Source of the DNA: Ascaphus truei
Taxonomy: Eukaryota; Chordata; Amphibia; Anura; Ascaphidae
Reading direction: 5' to 3'
DNA length: 64,000 nt
NCBI GenBank assembly: GCA_036426205.1
Contig: CM071586.1
Coordinates: forward strand, 8,653,114-8,717,113
In this document: piece by piece, positions 11,757 through 21,300 of the stretch
How the letters are laid out: each line of letters starts with the position of its first letter
How positions within the stretch are numbered: position 1 is the first letter of the stretch
The notes under the pieces: generated by a model
The model's database searches: none
Told to the model about the DNA's origin: nothing
What the model saw: only the letters and a program-made list of their open reading frames with translations
Program-made: the position numbers and the translations under genes

Positions 11757-12460
11757 TTGCTAATGCAAGAAGCCGAAGATAAAATGGGAGAGCTTGAATT
11801 AATGCTGCAAGGGAGGAAGTATGATATCATAGGCATTATTAAACATGGTGGGATGAAAACTCATGACTGGACAGTTAATTTAGAGGGTTATCTTTTTTTG
11901 GAGGATCGAACAAATAGAAGGGGGAGGGGAGTATGTTATTATGTTTAAACCGGATCTAATACCATTATAATAGGGATGATGTCTATGAAGGGAATGATGA
12001 AAACGTAGAGACTTTGTAATTAGAAATTAGCAGTGGAGGTAAAAGTATAAAGAAAATGTTTGTGGGAATATGCTATAAACCACCAAATATCTGTGAGATT
12101 GAGGAAGCTAAAATACTTTTGCAAATGGGGAAGGCATCAAAACTGGGTCATGTTTGCATAATGGGGGATTTTAATTATCCAGACATAGACTGGGGCAATG
12201 AGATTAGCGTTACAACAAAAGGGAACAGGTTTTTGGGGGTGCTTAAAGACAATTATATGACCCAAATTATTGAGGAACCAATCAGGAGAGGGGCAGTTCT
12301 GGATTTGGTTATATCAAACAATGTAGAAGTAATAACAAATATTCAAGTGCTGGAACATTTGGGTAACAGTGATCATAACATGGTCTCATTTGAAATAAAT
12401 TATCAAAAAACAGATTACTTGGGTTCAACAAAGACCTTCAACTTTGGAAAGACAGATTTT
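11757..12460 (+). pseudogene. CR1-type ORF2 endonuclease fragment, interrupted
   Basis: First block at 11757-11948 (KMGELELMLQGRKYDIIGI, then RTNRRGRGVCYYV) with a frame break, then 12056-12450 with GICYKPP, the catalytic GDFNYPDIDW, LDLVISN and the terminal SDHNMVSFEI block of APE-type nucleases. The open frame continues falsely into the inserted L1. The host reading picks up at 14569. Several lesions; not functional. Confidence 0.85.
12446..12460. repeat. Target-site duplication of the nested L1, left
   Basis: ggaaagacagatttt, matched by ggaaaggcagatttt at 14554-14568 with one mismatch. Confidence 0.8.
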
Positions 12461-12874
12461 TTTTTTCAACTTCAAATTTTTTTATTGGAGAAACAAAATC
12501 GTATCACAGCCCATTGCATACAATTCTCCAATTTTTTTGTTCTAACAAACGTATCATCTATACATAAACTAATTACTACCACGGACAATACCATTACAAA
12601 CCAGACGAACCAACCATCGGACAAGGGGGGTACGGGCGGGGAGGGGGGGGAGGGAGGTGGGGGTAGGCCGAGTGACTCCCAATCACCAAGAGCTCTCCTG
12701 CTCTAGCAACCTCCAGCCGTCCTGCCGCCGTGCTTCTTTTGTGACCACCGTGTCTTGCTCACGATCTTCCATATAACCGGGGTGCTGTCTCTAGTTGGGG
12801 CTGTCAACTACCCGTACGTCCCTACGTGGTGTCAGGTCTCTGCCCCCCCCCAAAGGAGAACGCATCTAGAGCTA

Positions 12875-13372
12875 TCAAAGAAATCTTGCCATGGCATCTA
12901 CCCCTGGGATATCCTTCTGTGCCAACCATGGCGCCCAGACTTTTAGGTAATGTGTGCCGGTGTCATTAACTAGACTTGTTAACTGCTCCATCCGACATAC
13001 GTGCCAAATTCTGTTTCTAATCTTTGGGATAATTGGAACTTCTGGTTGCTTCCATAATGCTGCGATCTCGCATCTTGTGGTTGCGAAATGCGCGATCAAT
13101 TTATGCATCGCATTCGACTGTCCCTGGATCCGCCTGCCCAAGAGGAACACCCACGGGTCGAGGGGGATCTCCCAACCGAGAATCCGCTGTAACCAATCTC
13201 TAATCTGTTCCCAAATCGGGACCACCTTAGGGCAAGACCACAGCATGTGTCGCAGATCTGCCACCTCCCCACATTGCTTAGGGCAGAGCGGGGAGTAGCC
13301 CCTAACAAATTTGGCCAGTCGAGCTGGGGTGTAACAGTGTCTCTTGTAATCTTGAGGGAGCAGCCCCTTCAT
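12875..13372 (-). pseudogene. L1 ORF2 C-terminal remnant
   Basis: 165 codons matching the last part of L1 ORF2: RGYSPLCPKQCGEVADLRHM, LWSCPKVVPIWEQIRDWL, then IRNRIWHVCRMEQLTSLVND. It holds the C-terminal Cys/His region only; endonuclease and RT are absent. It lies directly downstream of ORF1 in the same element. Confidence 0.88.
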
Positions 13373-13491
13373 TTAATCAATGGGATTAGGTTGAACCTTA
13401 ACGACTGCATAACCATATTCTTGCGCAACCTTTAACTGTGGACGATTCCCCTAGGTCCTCTCTCTCTCTCTGTTCTGGAGGATCTAGGGCT

Positions 13492-14412
13492 TTATGACCA
13501 AATGGGGTCTGGGGACGAGTTCTCCGGTCCTGCCTCAGTAGGGGCCTCTTCCAGGCCGAGCTTGTGTAGGAAGGTGGGTCCCTCCTCTGGTTCTCTCACC
13601 GTGAGAGCTTTGCCTCCGCGGGTGACCAGAAGGCCGAAGGGGAAGGTCCACCTATACCTGACCCCCTTTTCCCTCAAAACCTTGGTAATAGGCAGCAGGT
13701 TTCTCCTGCGGGCGAGTGTTACTGGGGACAGGTCCTGGAAGATTGTCAGCTGCGACCCCTCAAACTCCACCACTGTGAGGGGTCTTGTTTTTTGCAGGAC
13801 TGCTTCTTTAGATTTGTAATAGTGCATATGAAGCACTATGTCCCTGGGTTGCTCGTTGTGGAGCGGTTTGGCCCGCAGGGCCCTACGGCATCTATCCATA
13901 GCAAGACTGTCTTTTGGGCTGTCAGGGAGCAGAGTTGCCAGCCATCTTGAGATGTAGTCCTCGCAGTCCAGCACACTCTCCGGGATCCCTCTGATCCGCA
14001 CGTTATTCCTCCGATCCCTATTCTCAGAGTCCTCCTGGTGCTCCCTGATCTCATTTATTTGGGCTTGAAGGTCATCTGTTTTTTTGTCTTGTCTCCTGAT
14101 CGCCCGAATGGATTGATCCACTTTAGTTTCCAGGACGCCTGTCCTTTCCCCCAGACCGGTCACTTCTTTTTTGAGTTCCCTGATTTCTGCCTGTAGCATA
14201 GCCTTGAGGTCTGTGTATAGCCTCGTAAAGTCGCATTGCCTGACTGGCATTAGCGCTTGGCTATCCATCTCCTCTTCCTCCCCGTCTGGCTCCGTCTCCG
14301 ATCCAGCATTTGAAACCGGCGCCATTTCTGATCCTGCGCCCCCCAGCCGAGCTCTGCCGAAATATTCCGGTAGTCCCTTCTTGTTAGCTGATTTTGTGCC
14401 TTTTTTTGACAT
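13492..14412 (-). CDS. Intact Tx1-like L1 ORF1 protein
   Basis: 306 codons from the ATG at 14412 to the stop at 13492; the frame is open further upstream to 14661, but the Met followed by SKKGTKSANKK is the family-like start. Residues 1-60 are basic then acidic; about 60-150 form a coiled coil (LKAMLQAEIRELKKEVTGLG and onward); then an RRM-like core (DRRNNVRIRGIPES) and a C-terminal domain (PITKVLREKGVRYRW, FPFGLLVTRGG). No stop or frameshift, in contrast to the copy at 229-1274. As the only intact LINE protein here it could in principle still be made; whether it is transcribed is unknown. Confidence 0.88.
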   Translation of the reverse strand: MSKKGTKSANKKGLPEYFGRARLGGAGSEMAPVSNAGSETEPDGEEEEMDSQALMPVRQCDFTRLYTDLKAMLQAEIRELKKEVTGLGERTGVLETKVDQSIRAIRRQDKKTDDLQAQINEIREHQEDSENRDRRNNVRIRGIPESVLDCEDYISRWLATLLPDSPKDSLAMDRCRRALRAKPLHNEQPRDIVLHMHYYKSKEAVLQKTRPLTVVEFEGSQLTIFQDLSPVTLARRRNLLPITKVLREKGVRYRWTFPFGLLVTRGGKALTVREPEEGPTFLHKLGLEEAPTEAGPENSSPDPIWS

Positions 14413-14553
14413 CTTGGCTGTAGGGGGATAGACTAGTGGGGTTTGGTTGCGTTTTCGCTGCAATTTCAGTGGTTTTGCTTGCGTTTTATTTAAAGCGGGA
14501 CCAGGAGCATTTGGTTTATGCGACCATACTCCTAGCCGTCGCGCATGCGCCTC

Positions 14554-14568
14554 GGAAAGGCAGATTTT
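14554..14568. repeat. Target-site duplication of the nested L1, right
   Basis: Pairs with 12446-12460; the CR1 frame resumes immediately after it. Confidence 0.8.
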
Positions 14569-14663
14569 AATAAACTGAGGTCTAATCTGGGATGATGTTT
14601 TTGCAGGGAAAAATGTAGAAGATAAATGGGCAGTCTTTAAAACATTGTTAGAAAAGCACACTT

Positions 14664-15026
14664 AGGGCCTCATGCAGAGAGCAGCGCTATTTGCAATCTC
14701 GCCATTTTCTGGAGAAAATCGTGCTAAAAACAGCTGAAAATGGTGAGTTAGGAAAAAAGCGCCATTTTTTTTTTCTATTTCAAAATCTCGCCACACGGCT
14801 GGCATGAAACTACATCTCGCCAGTCTGAAAAATATCCGAATTCAGAAAGGCACGCTCGCCATCTAGCGGCTGTTTTTGGCGCGATTTTCGTCAATTTTCT
14901 CCGCCAACTAAAGTTGGCAAGAAGCAGGAGGTCGCCGGCTATAGGGGAAAAAAAAAATGCGCGATTTTTTTTTTCCCCTTTCAGCTGCGCGCATCTCCTC
15001 ATTTACAATTCTCCACATGCAGTAAT
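14664..15026. repeat. 5' part of a VNTR-bearing composite repeat
   Basis: Begins agggcctcatgcagag and has A/T runs and several self-complementary pieces (gccattttctgg, gcgcgatttt). It has no coding frame and runs straight into the minisatellite. It looks like a non-coding DNA-transposon-type repeat; the family is unknown. Confidence 0.45.
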
Positions 15027-15081
15027 GCCTCTGCGAGGTGAGGCGGTGCTCCCTGCCTCTGCGAGGTGAGGCGGTGCTCTC
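15027..15081. repeat. 22-bp minisatellite, about two copies
   Basis: Unit ctctgcgaggtgaggcggtg(ct). The same unit is expanded to roughly 110 copies at 58441-60921. Confidence 0.85.
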
Positions 15082-15232
15082 GTGGGAGCCGGCCACACGT
15101 GGGATGAGGTGGGGGGGACAGTGGGAGCCAGTCACATGTGGGATGAGGTGGGGGACAGTGGCAGCCGGTCACACATGGGATGAGGTGGGGGATGACGACA
15201 ATGGGAGCTGATTACACGTGGGATGAGGTGGC
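15082..15232. repeat. About 39-bp minisatellite, about four copies
   Basis: Unit gggagccggtcacacgtggg followed by atgaggtgggggacagt. Also at 27962-28319 and 60922-61495. Each unit holds a CACGTG E-box. The last unit has ttacacgtgg rather than tcacacgtgg at all three loci, showing common origin. Confidence 0.85.
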
Positions 15233-15355
15233 TCAGTGCTACTGTATGTGACCTGGAGTAGATTGCTGTAGGCCAGATATACTAAGTGCTGCTATTCATA
15301 TGATTGGGCCAGAATGTTTTATGGAGTAGCGCTGATTAGTAATATTGCCTTATAT
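15233..15355. repeat. 123-bp tail of the VNTR composite repeat
   Basis: tcagtgctactg through gccttatatca, repeated at 28321-28442 and 61496-61616 immediately after the minisatellite each time. Confidence 0.8.
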
Positions 15356-15502
15356 CAGGGGGGAGCAAACTTTTTCAGCCGAGCTCCCCTTTTCATCCAT
15401 TAAATTTCTCGGGCCCCCCCTGCCTGATGTAATCAAAATCAAATGAAAAAAAAAAACCTTTATTAAACGGTATACAATGTAAATACAAATACGTCTAAAT
15501 AC
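15356..15502. mobile_element. hAT-like terminal fragment
   Basis: Starts cagggg-gagcaaactttt, the style of hAT transposon ends, with a second copy at 61617-61764 joined to the same neighbours. No transposase. Non-autonomous fragment; moderate confidence. Confidence 0.5.
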
Positions 15503-16186
15503 TGTGACAGAGTCACTGACTCTGTAGGCTGGAACAGGACAATGTTTCTCTGGGTGAGGGATATGTGACAGTCACTGACTTAGTAGGCTGAAACAGTGAA
15601 TTTAGAGATGCTGCAGCCAGTCCACAGAGCGTTAATCTCCTCACAGAGAAAGAGAAGCAGCTGAAAACTGATTAATCAAGAGCTGGGTTCCACAGAGAAA
15701 CAATGAAGTGCTTTGAAAGACACAGGAAGCTGCGGTACAGAGAGACTGCTTTATTCCACAGAGAGAGGGGAAGTGGAAGTTCTCCCAGCTGGGGAGAGTC
15801 TGGCTGTATTTGACCATAGGACTGAAAGAAGCAGGCCTGCGGGGTCCAGCTGGGAACCACACCCAGGATAAAGACAAGGACTAACAGATAAGAAAACCCC
15901 TTTATTTGTTCTGTACAGAGACTGTTACTTTCCTCCAGATACCAGGGGCATGTTTTGGGCTGACAACCAGCTTAGCTGGCGGCCCCGTTAGTAAGGGCCA
16001 CCACAAAGGTCAGTTAGTTTCCCTGACAGGGATAGGATTTTATTTCATTATTTTTGTGTTTTTCCTTAAAGGGGCAGTAGCCCCAAATGCTTTGGTTGCT
16101 GTTTGGTGGCAAATAAACCACTAACGTTAAAACTTAATACAGCATCTAGCGTCTTACTGACCCTGCCGTGAGGCCGTCTTGCCACA
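15503..16186 (+). repeat. 5' LTR of the myosin-like LTR element
   Basis: Starts near tgtgacagagtcactgac and ends gccaca before the primer site. An internal copy of the start (tgtgacagtcactgac at about 15566) makes the exact boundary uncertain. Matches the 3' LTR over about 653 bp. Confidence 0.7.
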
Positions 16187-16188
16187 GG

Positions 16189-16206
16189 TGGTGTCAGAAG
16201 TGGGAT
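16189..16206 (+). promoter_or_regulatory. Primer-binding site, tRNA-Leu type
   Basis: tggtgtcagaagtgggat starts 2 bp after the LTR end. From memory it matches the 3' end of tRNA-Leu with one mismatch. A related site is on the minus strand at 46487-46506. Confidence 0.65.
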
Positions 16207-16509
16207 GCTACGCCTCTGGGGGTCAGCAGATGAAGATATGTGAAGGTCATGAACCCAAACAGAAAACAAAAAAAATTATTTTGCTGAAGCAAGTGAATTT
16301 GCAGCTAGCAAGTGCTGTGTGTAAAGTTTGTCCTGTCGAGTATAAAAGAAAGTGAAAATGGATTTTTGCAAAGATGTTGCCCTAAGAAGAATCCACGATG
16401 TTCAAATATTGTAAAGCAAGTACAACTTGCGTGTGTTGTGCAAAGTCTGCCCCGTCGGGTGTGGGGGAAAACAAACGGGTTTTTTAAATGGCCGCCGTCA
16501 AACGTCCAT

Positions 16510-16917
16510 TTTGCAATGAGCTTAATCATACAAAACAGTGTCCCTTCAGGCCATACGATAATGAGGGTGATGATGACGACTGATGTGGCCCCGAGAAGAG
16601 AGCCGTACCCGCAGATGAAAGCTGCAAAAGTGACCAGTGTCCAGAGCGCAGGACCCCATACCCTTGGAGTCAGTGACCAGGAATTAGGAGCCATGCTGGC
16701 TAGAAGGAAACCAGGTGACTTTTTAAAGGAGACAGTATGCTGGGCCTATCATGAACCAGGTCACACGGGGGAAGTGTGTCCCCAAATTCTCAAATATAAA
16801 CAGTGGCAACAGGAGCAGCACAATGAATATTGTCTCCCACAGCTGCAAAAGCAAACTACGCCCTGTGAGCACAAGCAAGATGTGGAAGCTGATAGCGATG
16901 TGTGTGCCTAGTACCAC
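16510..16917 (+). pseudogene. gag-like segment with a damaged CCHC knuckle
   Basis: The frame ending at 16911 contains CWAYHEPGHTGEVC at about 16738-16779. A CCHC knuckle needs C-x2-C-x4-H-x4-C; the second Cys is Tyr here (tat). In the copy at about 62936-62977 the codon is tgt (Cys), so this site has mutated. The knuckle would bind RNA in a nucleocapsid-like role. Upstream residues are not recognised. Confidence 0.6.
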
Positions 16918-17058
16918 TAATATCTCTGGAGCTACTAAAGCAAAGCGAGAGAAGAAAAAGGAAAGTATTTCTCAAGTCACAGAGGAAGTGACCAAACCAC
17001 TTGAGCCAGTGATATCAGGACAACGTCAGAAAAGCGCCGAGATGTGCTGTAGACCGTA

Positions 17059-17663
17059 GTGAAGGGTGGAATCGTTACGGAAACAGAGGCAAAGAAAAAG
17101 GAGGCGCGAAGGGAAGCTGAATCCTTGAGCCAGAATAAAAAGGCTTTAATTTCTACACTTCAAACTGCCCGTCATGATTATGAAGTTCTGCAGGCGGAAT
17201 TGGATAAGGAGCTCGAAGTCTCCCTGAAAGAGATACACCTCCTCAACACAGGGCTGACACTCACGCCATGAGGTCGACACTATCTGCAAAGTGGTTTGTG
17301 AACTGAAGGATGCTGAGGAAGAGATCCTGATTCGTTTTGAGACTATAAAAAGGGCAAATACAACTCTGAGACAGGAAAATTCAGACTTGACTAACCAGGT
17401 CAGAAAAGGAAATAGAGTTAAGCCTTGCTCTGAATCAGCTGACGGAGGTGGAGTCGCGACTCAACTCTAAAGAAGCTGAACTAGCAGCCGCACTGAGTGA
17501 AAGAAGAAATACAGAAGGACAGCTTCAAGACCTGAGGAGGGACCTGGAGTCTGAGCGTACTGGCCGCAACATGGCAGAGATACAAAAGCGTGACCCGGAG
17601 GAGGAGCTCGAGGCTCTGAAGACCGAGCAGGACGCTACGTTGGACTGTACTGTTGCCCAGTAG
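17059..17663 (+). pseudogene. Coiled-coil region resembling non-muscle myosin heavy-chain tail
   Basis: 17059-17271 is a Lys/Glu-rich helix; 17448-17663 reads on to [18 protein letters not shown] and [16 protein letters not shown] before a stop at 17661. These match, from family memory, the conserved rod of non-muscle and smooth-muscle myosin II ([33 protein letters not shown]) at most positions and in the same order. The match continues with TVAQ here (TAAQ in the second copy). The rod forms a parallel two-stranded coiled coil. Between 17271 and 17448 the frame is broken. It lies between an LTR element's knuckle and its 3' LTR and recurs in the deleted copy at 63010-63201, so the segment travelled with the element. 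Capture from a host myosin transcript is the simplest inference. Confidence 0.65.
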
Positions 17664-17782
17664 GAGGTTTCTCAGATGAAGCTGGAGAAAAAGGCTACAA
17701 ACTTAAGACAGACACTTGGGTCACGGAAGCAGTAAATGGTAAAGATGGCGGTACAATTAAGACAAAAGGAAGTAATGCACAG

Positions 17783-18097
17783 GTGTCTCCTCTACAGGAA
17801 AAGGTATGGGCCCAGTCCAAGCGTCCGTATCCTACAGGAACTAATGCCCGCGATGACAAGGGTACAGTGAGAGCCGGGGACACCACTCAACTGCAAAAAG
17901 AGATTATGATCTTTGAGCCGCCTGAACGAGTAACGCGCCCCGGTAAACATGACTGCAGTGCCCATGGGACCCAATGTAGATTCCTTGCTGTGAGGGCAAC
18001 CGCTGTGAAGAAACAGTCGCAAATGGGACGGAAGGGTATCCGTGATCGTAAACTAAAAGACTTCACGGATTGTTCAATGGTACTCCCGTCGGAGTAA
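17783..18097 (+). pseudogene. Unrecognised element-encoded segment
   Basis: A 104-residue frame ending LKDFTDCSMVLPSE, also present at about 63330-63633 in the second copy with most residues kept (KHDCSAHGTQCRFL, VRATAVKK). Basic; contains two spaced Cys. I do not recognise a family. The start codon is uncertain and it may be part of a longer polyprotein. Confidence 0.4.
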
Positions 18098-18101
18098 GTT
18101 A

Positions 18102-18422
18102 ATGAGTCAAGAAAGAAAGGCTCAAATCTTCAAGTCTTTCTACTGTAAAAGAGAAGTGCCATGGAGCGCATTTGGAGTTGATGATAACTCCGCAAGTGAT
18201 GAAGACAAGTCCGTCGACTGTGAAAGAGAAGTGCCATGGAGTGTACTTGGTGATGAGAACTCCGTAAGAGTTGTAAACAAGTCTGTCGACTGGGAAAGAG
18301 AAGTGCCAGGTGGTGAACTTGGAGTTGATGAGAACTGCACCAAAATTAAAGTACTGGAGCTAAGTAATGCTGAGCCAAACATAAATCGCAGCGCGAGTGA
18401 CACGAACAAGGAGATCACGTGA
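18102..18422 (+). pseudogene. Segment with three acidic ~28-residue repeats
   Basis: Contains REVPWSAFGVDDNS, REVPWSVLGDENS and REVPGGELGVDEN, separated by (N/D)KSVD-C/W-E spacers. The repeat is visible in DNA as gaaagagaagtgccatgga. Function unknown. The deleted copy at 62926-63680 stops just before this part. Confidence 0.5.
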
Positions 18423-18536
18423 CGTGTGGAAGCACTCAAGGCTAAGCAAGGGAAGGAAGAGGTATCTAAATACCAGTCTTCAGGCCCAGAAGGCCTGGTA
18501 ATTGTTCCAAAGAAAAAATGCCTGAATAGGAAGTCA

Positions 18537-18554
18537 AGAAAAAAAAAAGGGGGG
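18537..18554 (+). promoter_or_regulatory. Polypurine tract
   Basis: A run of A followed by GGGGGG directly before tgacgtcgg. Typical primer site for plus-strand DNA synthesis in LTR elements. Confidence 0.55.
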
Positions 18555-18613
18555 TGACGTCGGACGTTTCCAACAAAGATGCTGGTGCACGGGAATGGTG
18601 CACGGGCCGCTCC

Positions 18614-19936
18614 ACAGGACAATGTTTCTCTGGGTGAGGGATATGTGACAGTCACTGACTTACTGTAGTAGGCTGAAACAGTGAATTTAGAGATGCTGCA
18701 GCCAGTCCACAGAGCGTTAATCTCCTCACAGAGAAAGAGAAGCAGCTGAAAACTGATTAATCGAGCTGGGTTCCACAGAGAAACAATGAAGTGCTTTAAA
18801 AGACACAGGAAGCTGCTGTACAGAGAGACTGCTTTATTCCACAGAGAGAGGGGAAGTGAAAGTTCTCCCAGCCAGGGAGAGTCTGGCTGTATTGGACCCT
18901 AGGACTGAAAGAAGCTGCACTGTGGGTCCAGCTGGGAACCACACCCAGGATAAAGACAAGGACTAACAGATAAAGGGTTTTTCTTATTTGTTCTCTACAG
19001 AGACTGTTACTTTCTTCCAGATACCAGGGCATGTTTTGGGCTGACAACCAGCTTAGCTGGCGGCCCCGTTAGTAAGGGCCACCATAAAGGTCAGTGAAAG
19101 AACATGCCCTGCCAATTGGAAAAAGGGCTGGAGTCCTTGTGACTGGATACATACACACTGCACCCTGCAGTTTTCCCGGGAAGCTTTGGAACCACGCCCT
19201 GGCACTGCTGATCTCCAACCTGGTAGAACGTACGGATCCGGGAAACGAAAGAACGAATACACAGACAATGTTTCAATCCTTGCGCCTCAGTTTATTAAGC
19301 ATAGGGTAAAGATTTTTATACAGAAAAAAGAAAGGTTTGGTTAGAGGCGTAACGTAGGTGTAACCTGGGTGTGGCTTAGATTAGAGGCGTGATTTAGGGG
19401 TAGGACATATTAGTGGAATGATCTTGGGGCTTAATTCTCCAAATACAGGCACTGTCTGAATACATAGCCCATTCATTGTCTGTTATCAAAAACCTTGAAT
19501 TTCTCTAGCAACTATGTTAGATGATTTTACCTCACTCAGAGAACCAGTCTATTGTTTATTAAAACAGCAGGAGGCTGACAACATAAAAAGTATCTTAGCA
19601 AAATCATGAGCAGATAGGAAGTGTAATTTGGCAGAAGCTGAATACATTTGAAATTATATTTCAGCAAATGCTGACTACATAATCTTAACAGGTCATTACA
19701 GACAAAATGGATGGTTTAACACAAATGCAGATTCTGGGCCTTACCTACTGCCCCTAGCAGTCAGTTTGTCTCCCTGACAGGGATAGGATTTTATTTCATT
19801 ATTTTTGTGTTTTGCCTTATAGGGGCAGTAGCTTCAATGCTTTGGTTGCTGTTTGGTGGCAAATAAACCACTAAAGTTAAAACTTAACACAGCGTCTACC
19901 GTCTTACAGACAATGCCGCGAGGCCATCTTGCCACA
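18614..19936 (+). repeat. 3' LTR, split by a solo LTR
   Basis: Matches 15534-16186 on both sides of the insertion at 19095-19759. Ends gccaca like the 5' LTR. If the LTR truly starts after the polypurine tract at 18555, the 5' LTR has lost its first ~59 bp. Confidence 0.75.
19095..19759. mobile_element. Solo LTR inserted in the 3' LTR
   Basis: 665 bp that starts TG and ends CA, flanked by gtcag at 19090-19094 and 19760-19764. The uninterrupted LTR reads through ggtcag at about 16009 without it. No internal region. Orientation was not resolved. Confidence 0.82.
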
Positions 19937-20880
19937 ATACTTACATACATCAACATTTTTAAAACAGTTAAACATTACAATTTAAGTGGTTGTTTTTAGT
20001 AGCATGGCTTGGGTCGGCTCATTTTATCTATGGCTGGGATTATGGTGCTGGCGGCGCTGCATGTAGGCACTTGTGCGCGCCCGGCAACCACTCTGCTATA
20101 TTTTCTTATGGGAGCTACACCCGTGCCTGCGCGCCTAGAGGCCGAGAGAAGCGGTGACGCGGCAGCGTTTTGAAAATAAAACATATTTTGAATTTTCAGG
20201 CGGCTGCCGCGTGACTGTGCACGTGATCTGGTTCAGCCAATAAGAGCGAACCAGCTTCGTGATGCGTCCGCCACGCGTCTACAATCTCCTGCAGCCAAGT
20301 ACACAAATCGCTTGGCTGCAGGAGTGCGCGGAGGTGCGCTCGTTTGCACGTGGACTGTCAATATCACAAAGGCAATCCATTTGGGTGCATTCATTCACCA
20401 CTTTGCCACCTCCCTGCCCTTTTCCCCCTTTTTTGTTCCTTCTCCCATTTGCCTTTTCCCCCTGCTCTTTAGCCTTCCCCAGTGTCACCCACCCTCCTAC
20501 AGTACCTACCAGTCTTATTTATTTTTCCGTTTTTAATGTTTTTTTTTCTTTTTTCATAGTATTATTTTATTGCATTCAAAGTACTGTAACATTTAGATAG
20601 CTGCAGCTGACCCTTTCAAATCTCAGCTGTGCAGAGGGTCACAGCAAATCAGGGTGCCAGCGGAGAGCAGGACCAGAGAGTTATTACAGGACAGACACTG
20701 GGAGGGACATTCAGCGATACCACGCTGCTTCGTGCCCCTCCCCTGCCGTCCTACTGCAGTATAGTGCAAATAAAGTCTTTAAACCAATTGTTTGACAATA
20801 AATGCAGAGGTTTCCTGCGAATGGAGACTCACGTGGTTCTAGTAATAAAGATGCATTTCAAAAACTGCTGTTTTTGGCTG
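19937..20880. repeat. Region rich in inverted repeats, no gene
   Basis: Contains acgcggcagc ... gctgccgcgt (about 20157 and 20203), ctggttc ... gaaccag (20228 to 20253) and a perfect 14-bp hairpin (20286-20324). Such nested palindromes are typical of non-autonomous DNA transposons. A C/T-rich stretch lies at 20400-20500. Confidence 0.5.
20286..20324. repeat. Perfect 14-bp hairpin
   Basis: ctcctgcagccaag, 11-nt loop, cttggctgcaggag. Confidence 0.85.
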
Positions 20881-20884
20881 GACT

Positions 20885-21300
20885 CAGATGTGTGATGTGT
20901 GATGGTGTGTAAGGACTTCCACTTGGATGCAGTGACTTCTCTCAGATGGTGTCATTCGTGGAAAGATGTAAGCAGAGAAAGCCAACAATAGTGTAATATT
21001 GCAAAGGAATAACAATCTTTTATAAACATTTAAACATGAACACTTACATTGTGTCCTAGTAATACAGACACACAAAATGGCATGGCGTGCGCTCCACTCC
21101 GTTCGCTGCTGCCTCCTTGTCCTCCGTGTCAGACATCTCAGATCCGATACGTCACTTCTAGTTAGTGACGCACCTTGGATCGCGGGGAATCCCGATTGCA
21201 GGAGGATCTCTGGGGGCGGAATCGAAGTCCTCTGATGCGCCTCAGCAAACCATAGACTCCACACGTTTCGCTGGTAAAGCTTCGTCAGGAGTCATGGAGG
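20885..21300 (-). mobile_element. Penelope-like terminal repeat fragment
   Basis: Ends with hammerhead motif B on the minus strand; also holds a TGACG/CGTCA pair near 21150. No protein. Confidence 0.5.
21255..21293 (-). ncRNA. Hammerhead motif B, cleavage base mutated
   Basis: Minus strand: stem I GACTC/GAGTC, core CUGACGA, extra A, stem II GCU/AGC, GAAA, then ACGUGU and G at the cleavage position. G there is not tolerated by the family, so this copy is probably dead although its fold is kept. Confidence 0.7.

Larger units (their letters stand above)
12461..14553 (-). mobile_element. Internally deleted, ORF1-only L1 derivative (HAL1-like) inside CR1
   Basis: In antisense order: the 5' end at 14553 (gaggcgcatgcgc, same start as the L1 at 185), a short 5' UTR, intact ORF1 (14412-13492), about 120 bp of linker, the last 165 codons of ORF2 (13372-12875), a 3' UTR and a poly-A tail read as T-run at 12461. 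It is 2.1 kb against 6.3 kb for the full element: endonuclease and RT are gone. It lies between 15-bp duplications within the CR1 endonuclease frame, so it moved after that element. This parallels HAL1 (half-a-LINE) elements of mammals. Confidence 0.85.
10300..14660 (+). mobile_element. CR1/L2-type LINE, 5' portion, split by an L1
   Basis: Contains the 41-bp repeats, ORF1 with an esterase domain, and the endonuclease part of ORF2. The frame is cut at 12460 by an antisense L1 derivative and resumes at 14569, where translation gives the post-endonuclease segment (ADFNKLRSNLG). It then ends at about 14660, so reverse transcriptase is missing. The RT half of a similar element lies at 37780-40870. 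Confidence 0.8.
15503..19936 (+). mobile_element. Non-autonomous LTR retroelement carrying a CCHC knuckle and a myosin-tail-like region
   Basis: Two LTR copies (shared sequence 15534-16186 and 18614-19936, the latter split by a solo LTR) flank about 2.4 kb. Behind the 5' LTR is a Leu-type primer-binding site. Before the 3' LTR is an A/G polypurine tract (18537-18554). Between them are a CCHC knuckle, a coiled-coil stretch resembling non-muscle myosin heavy chain, and a repeated acidic region. No protease, RT, RNase H or integrase was found, so it depends on another element. A deleted relative lies at 61765-63680. LTR start points differ between copies and are not settled. Confidence 0.72.
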
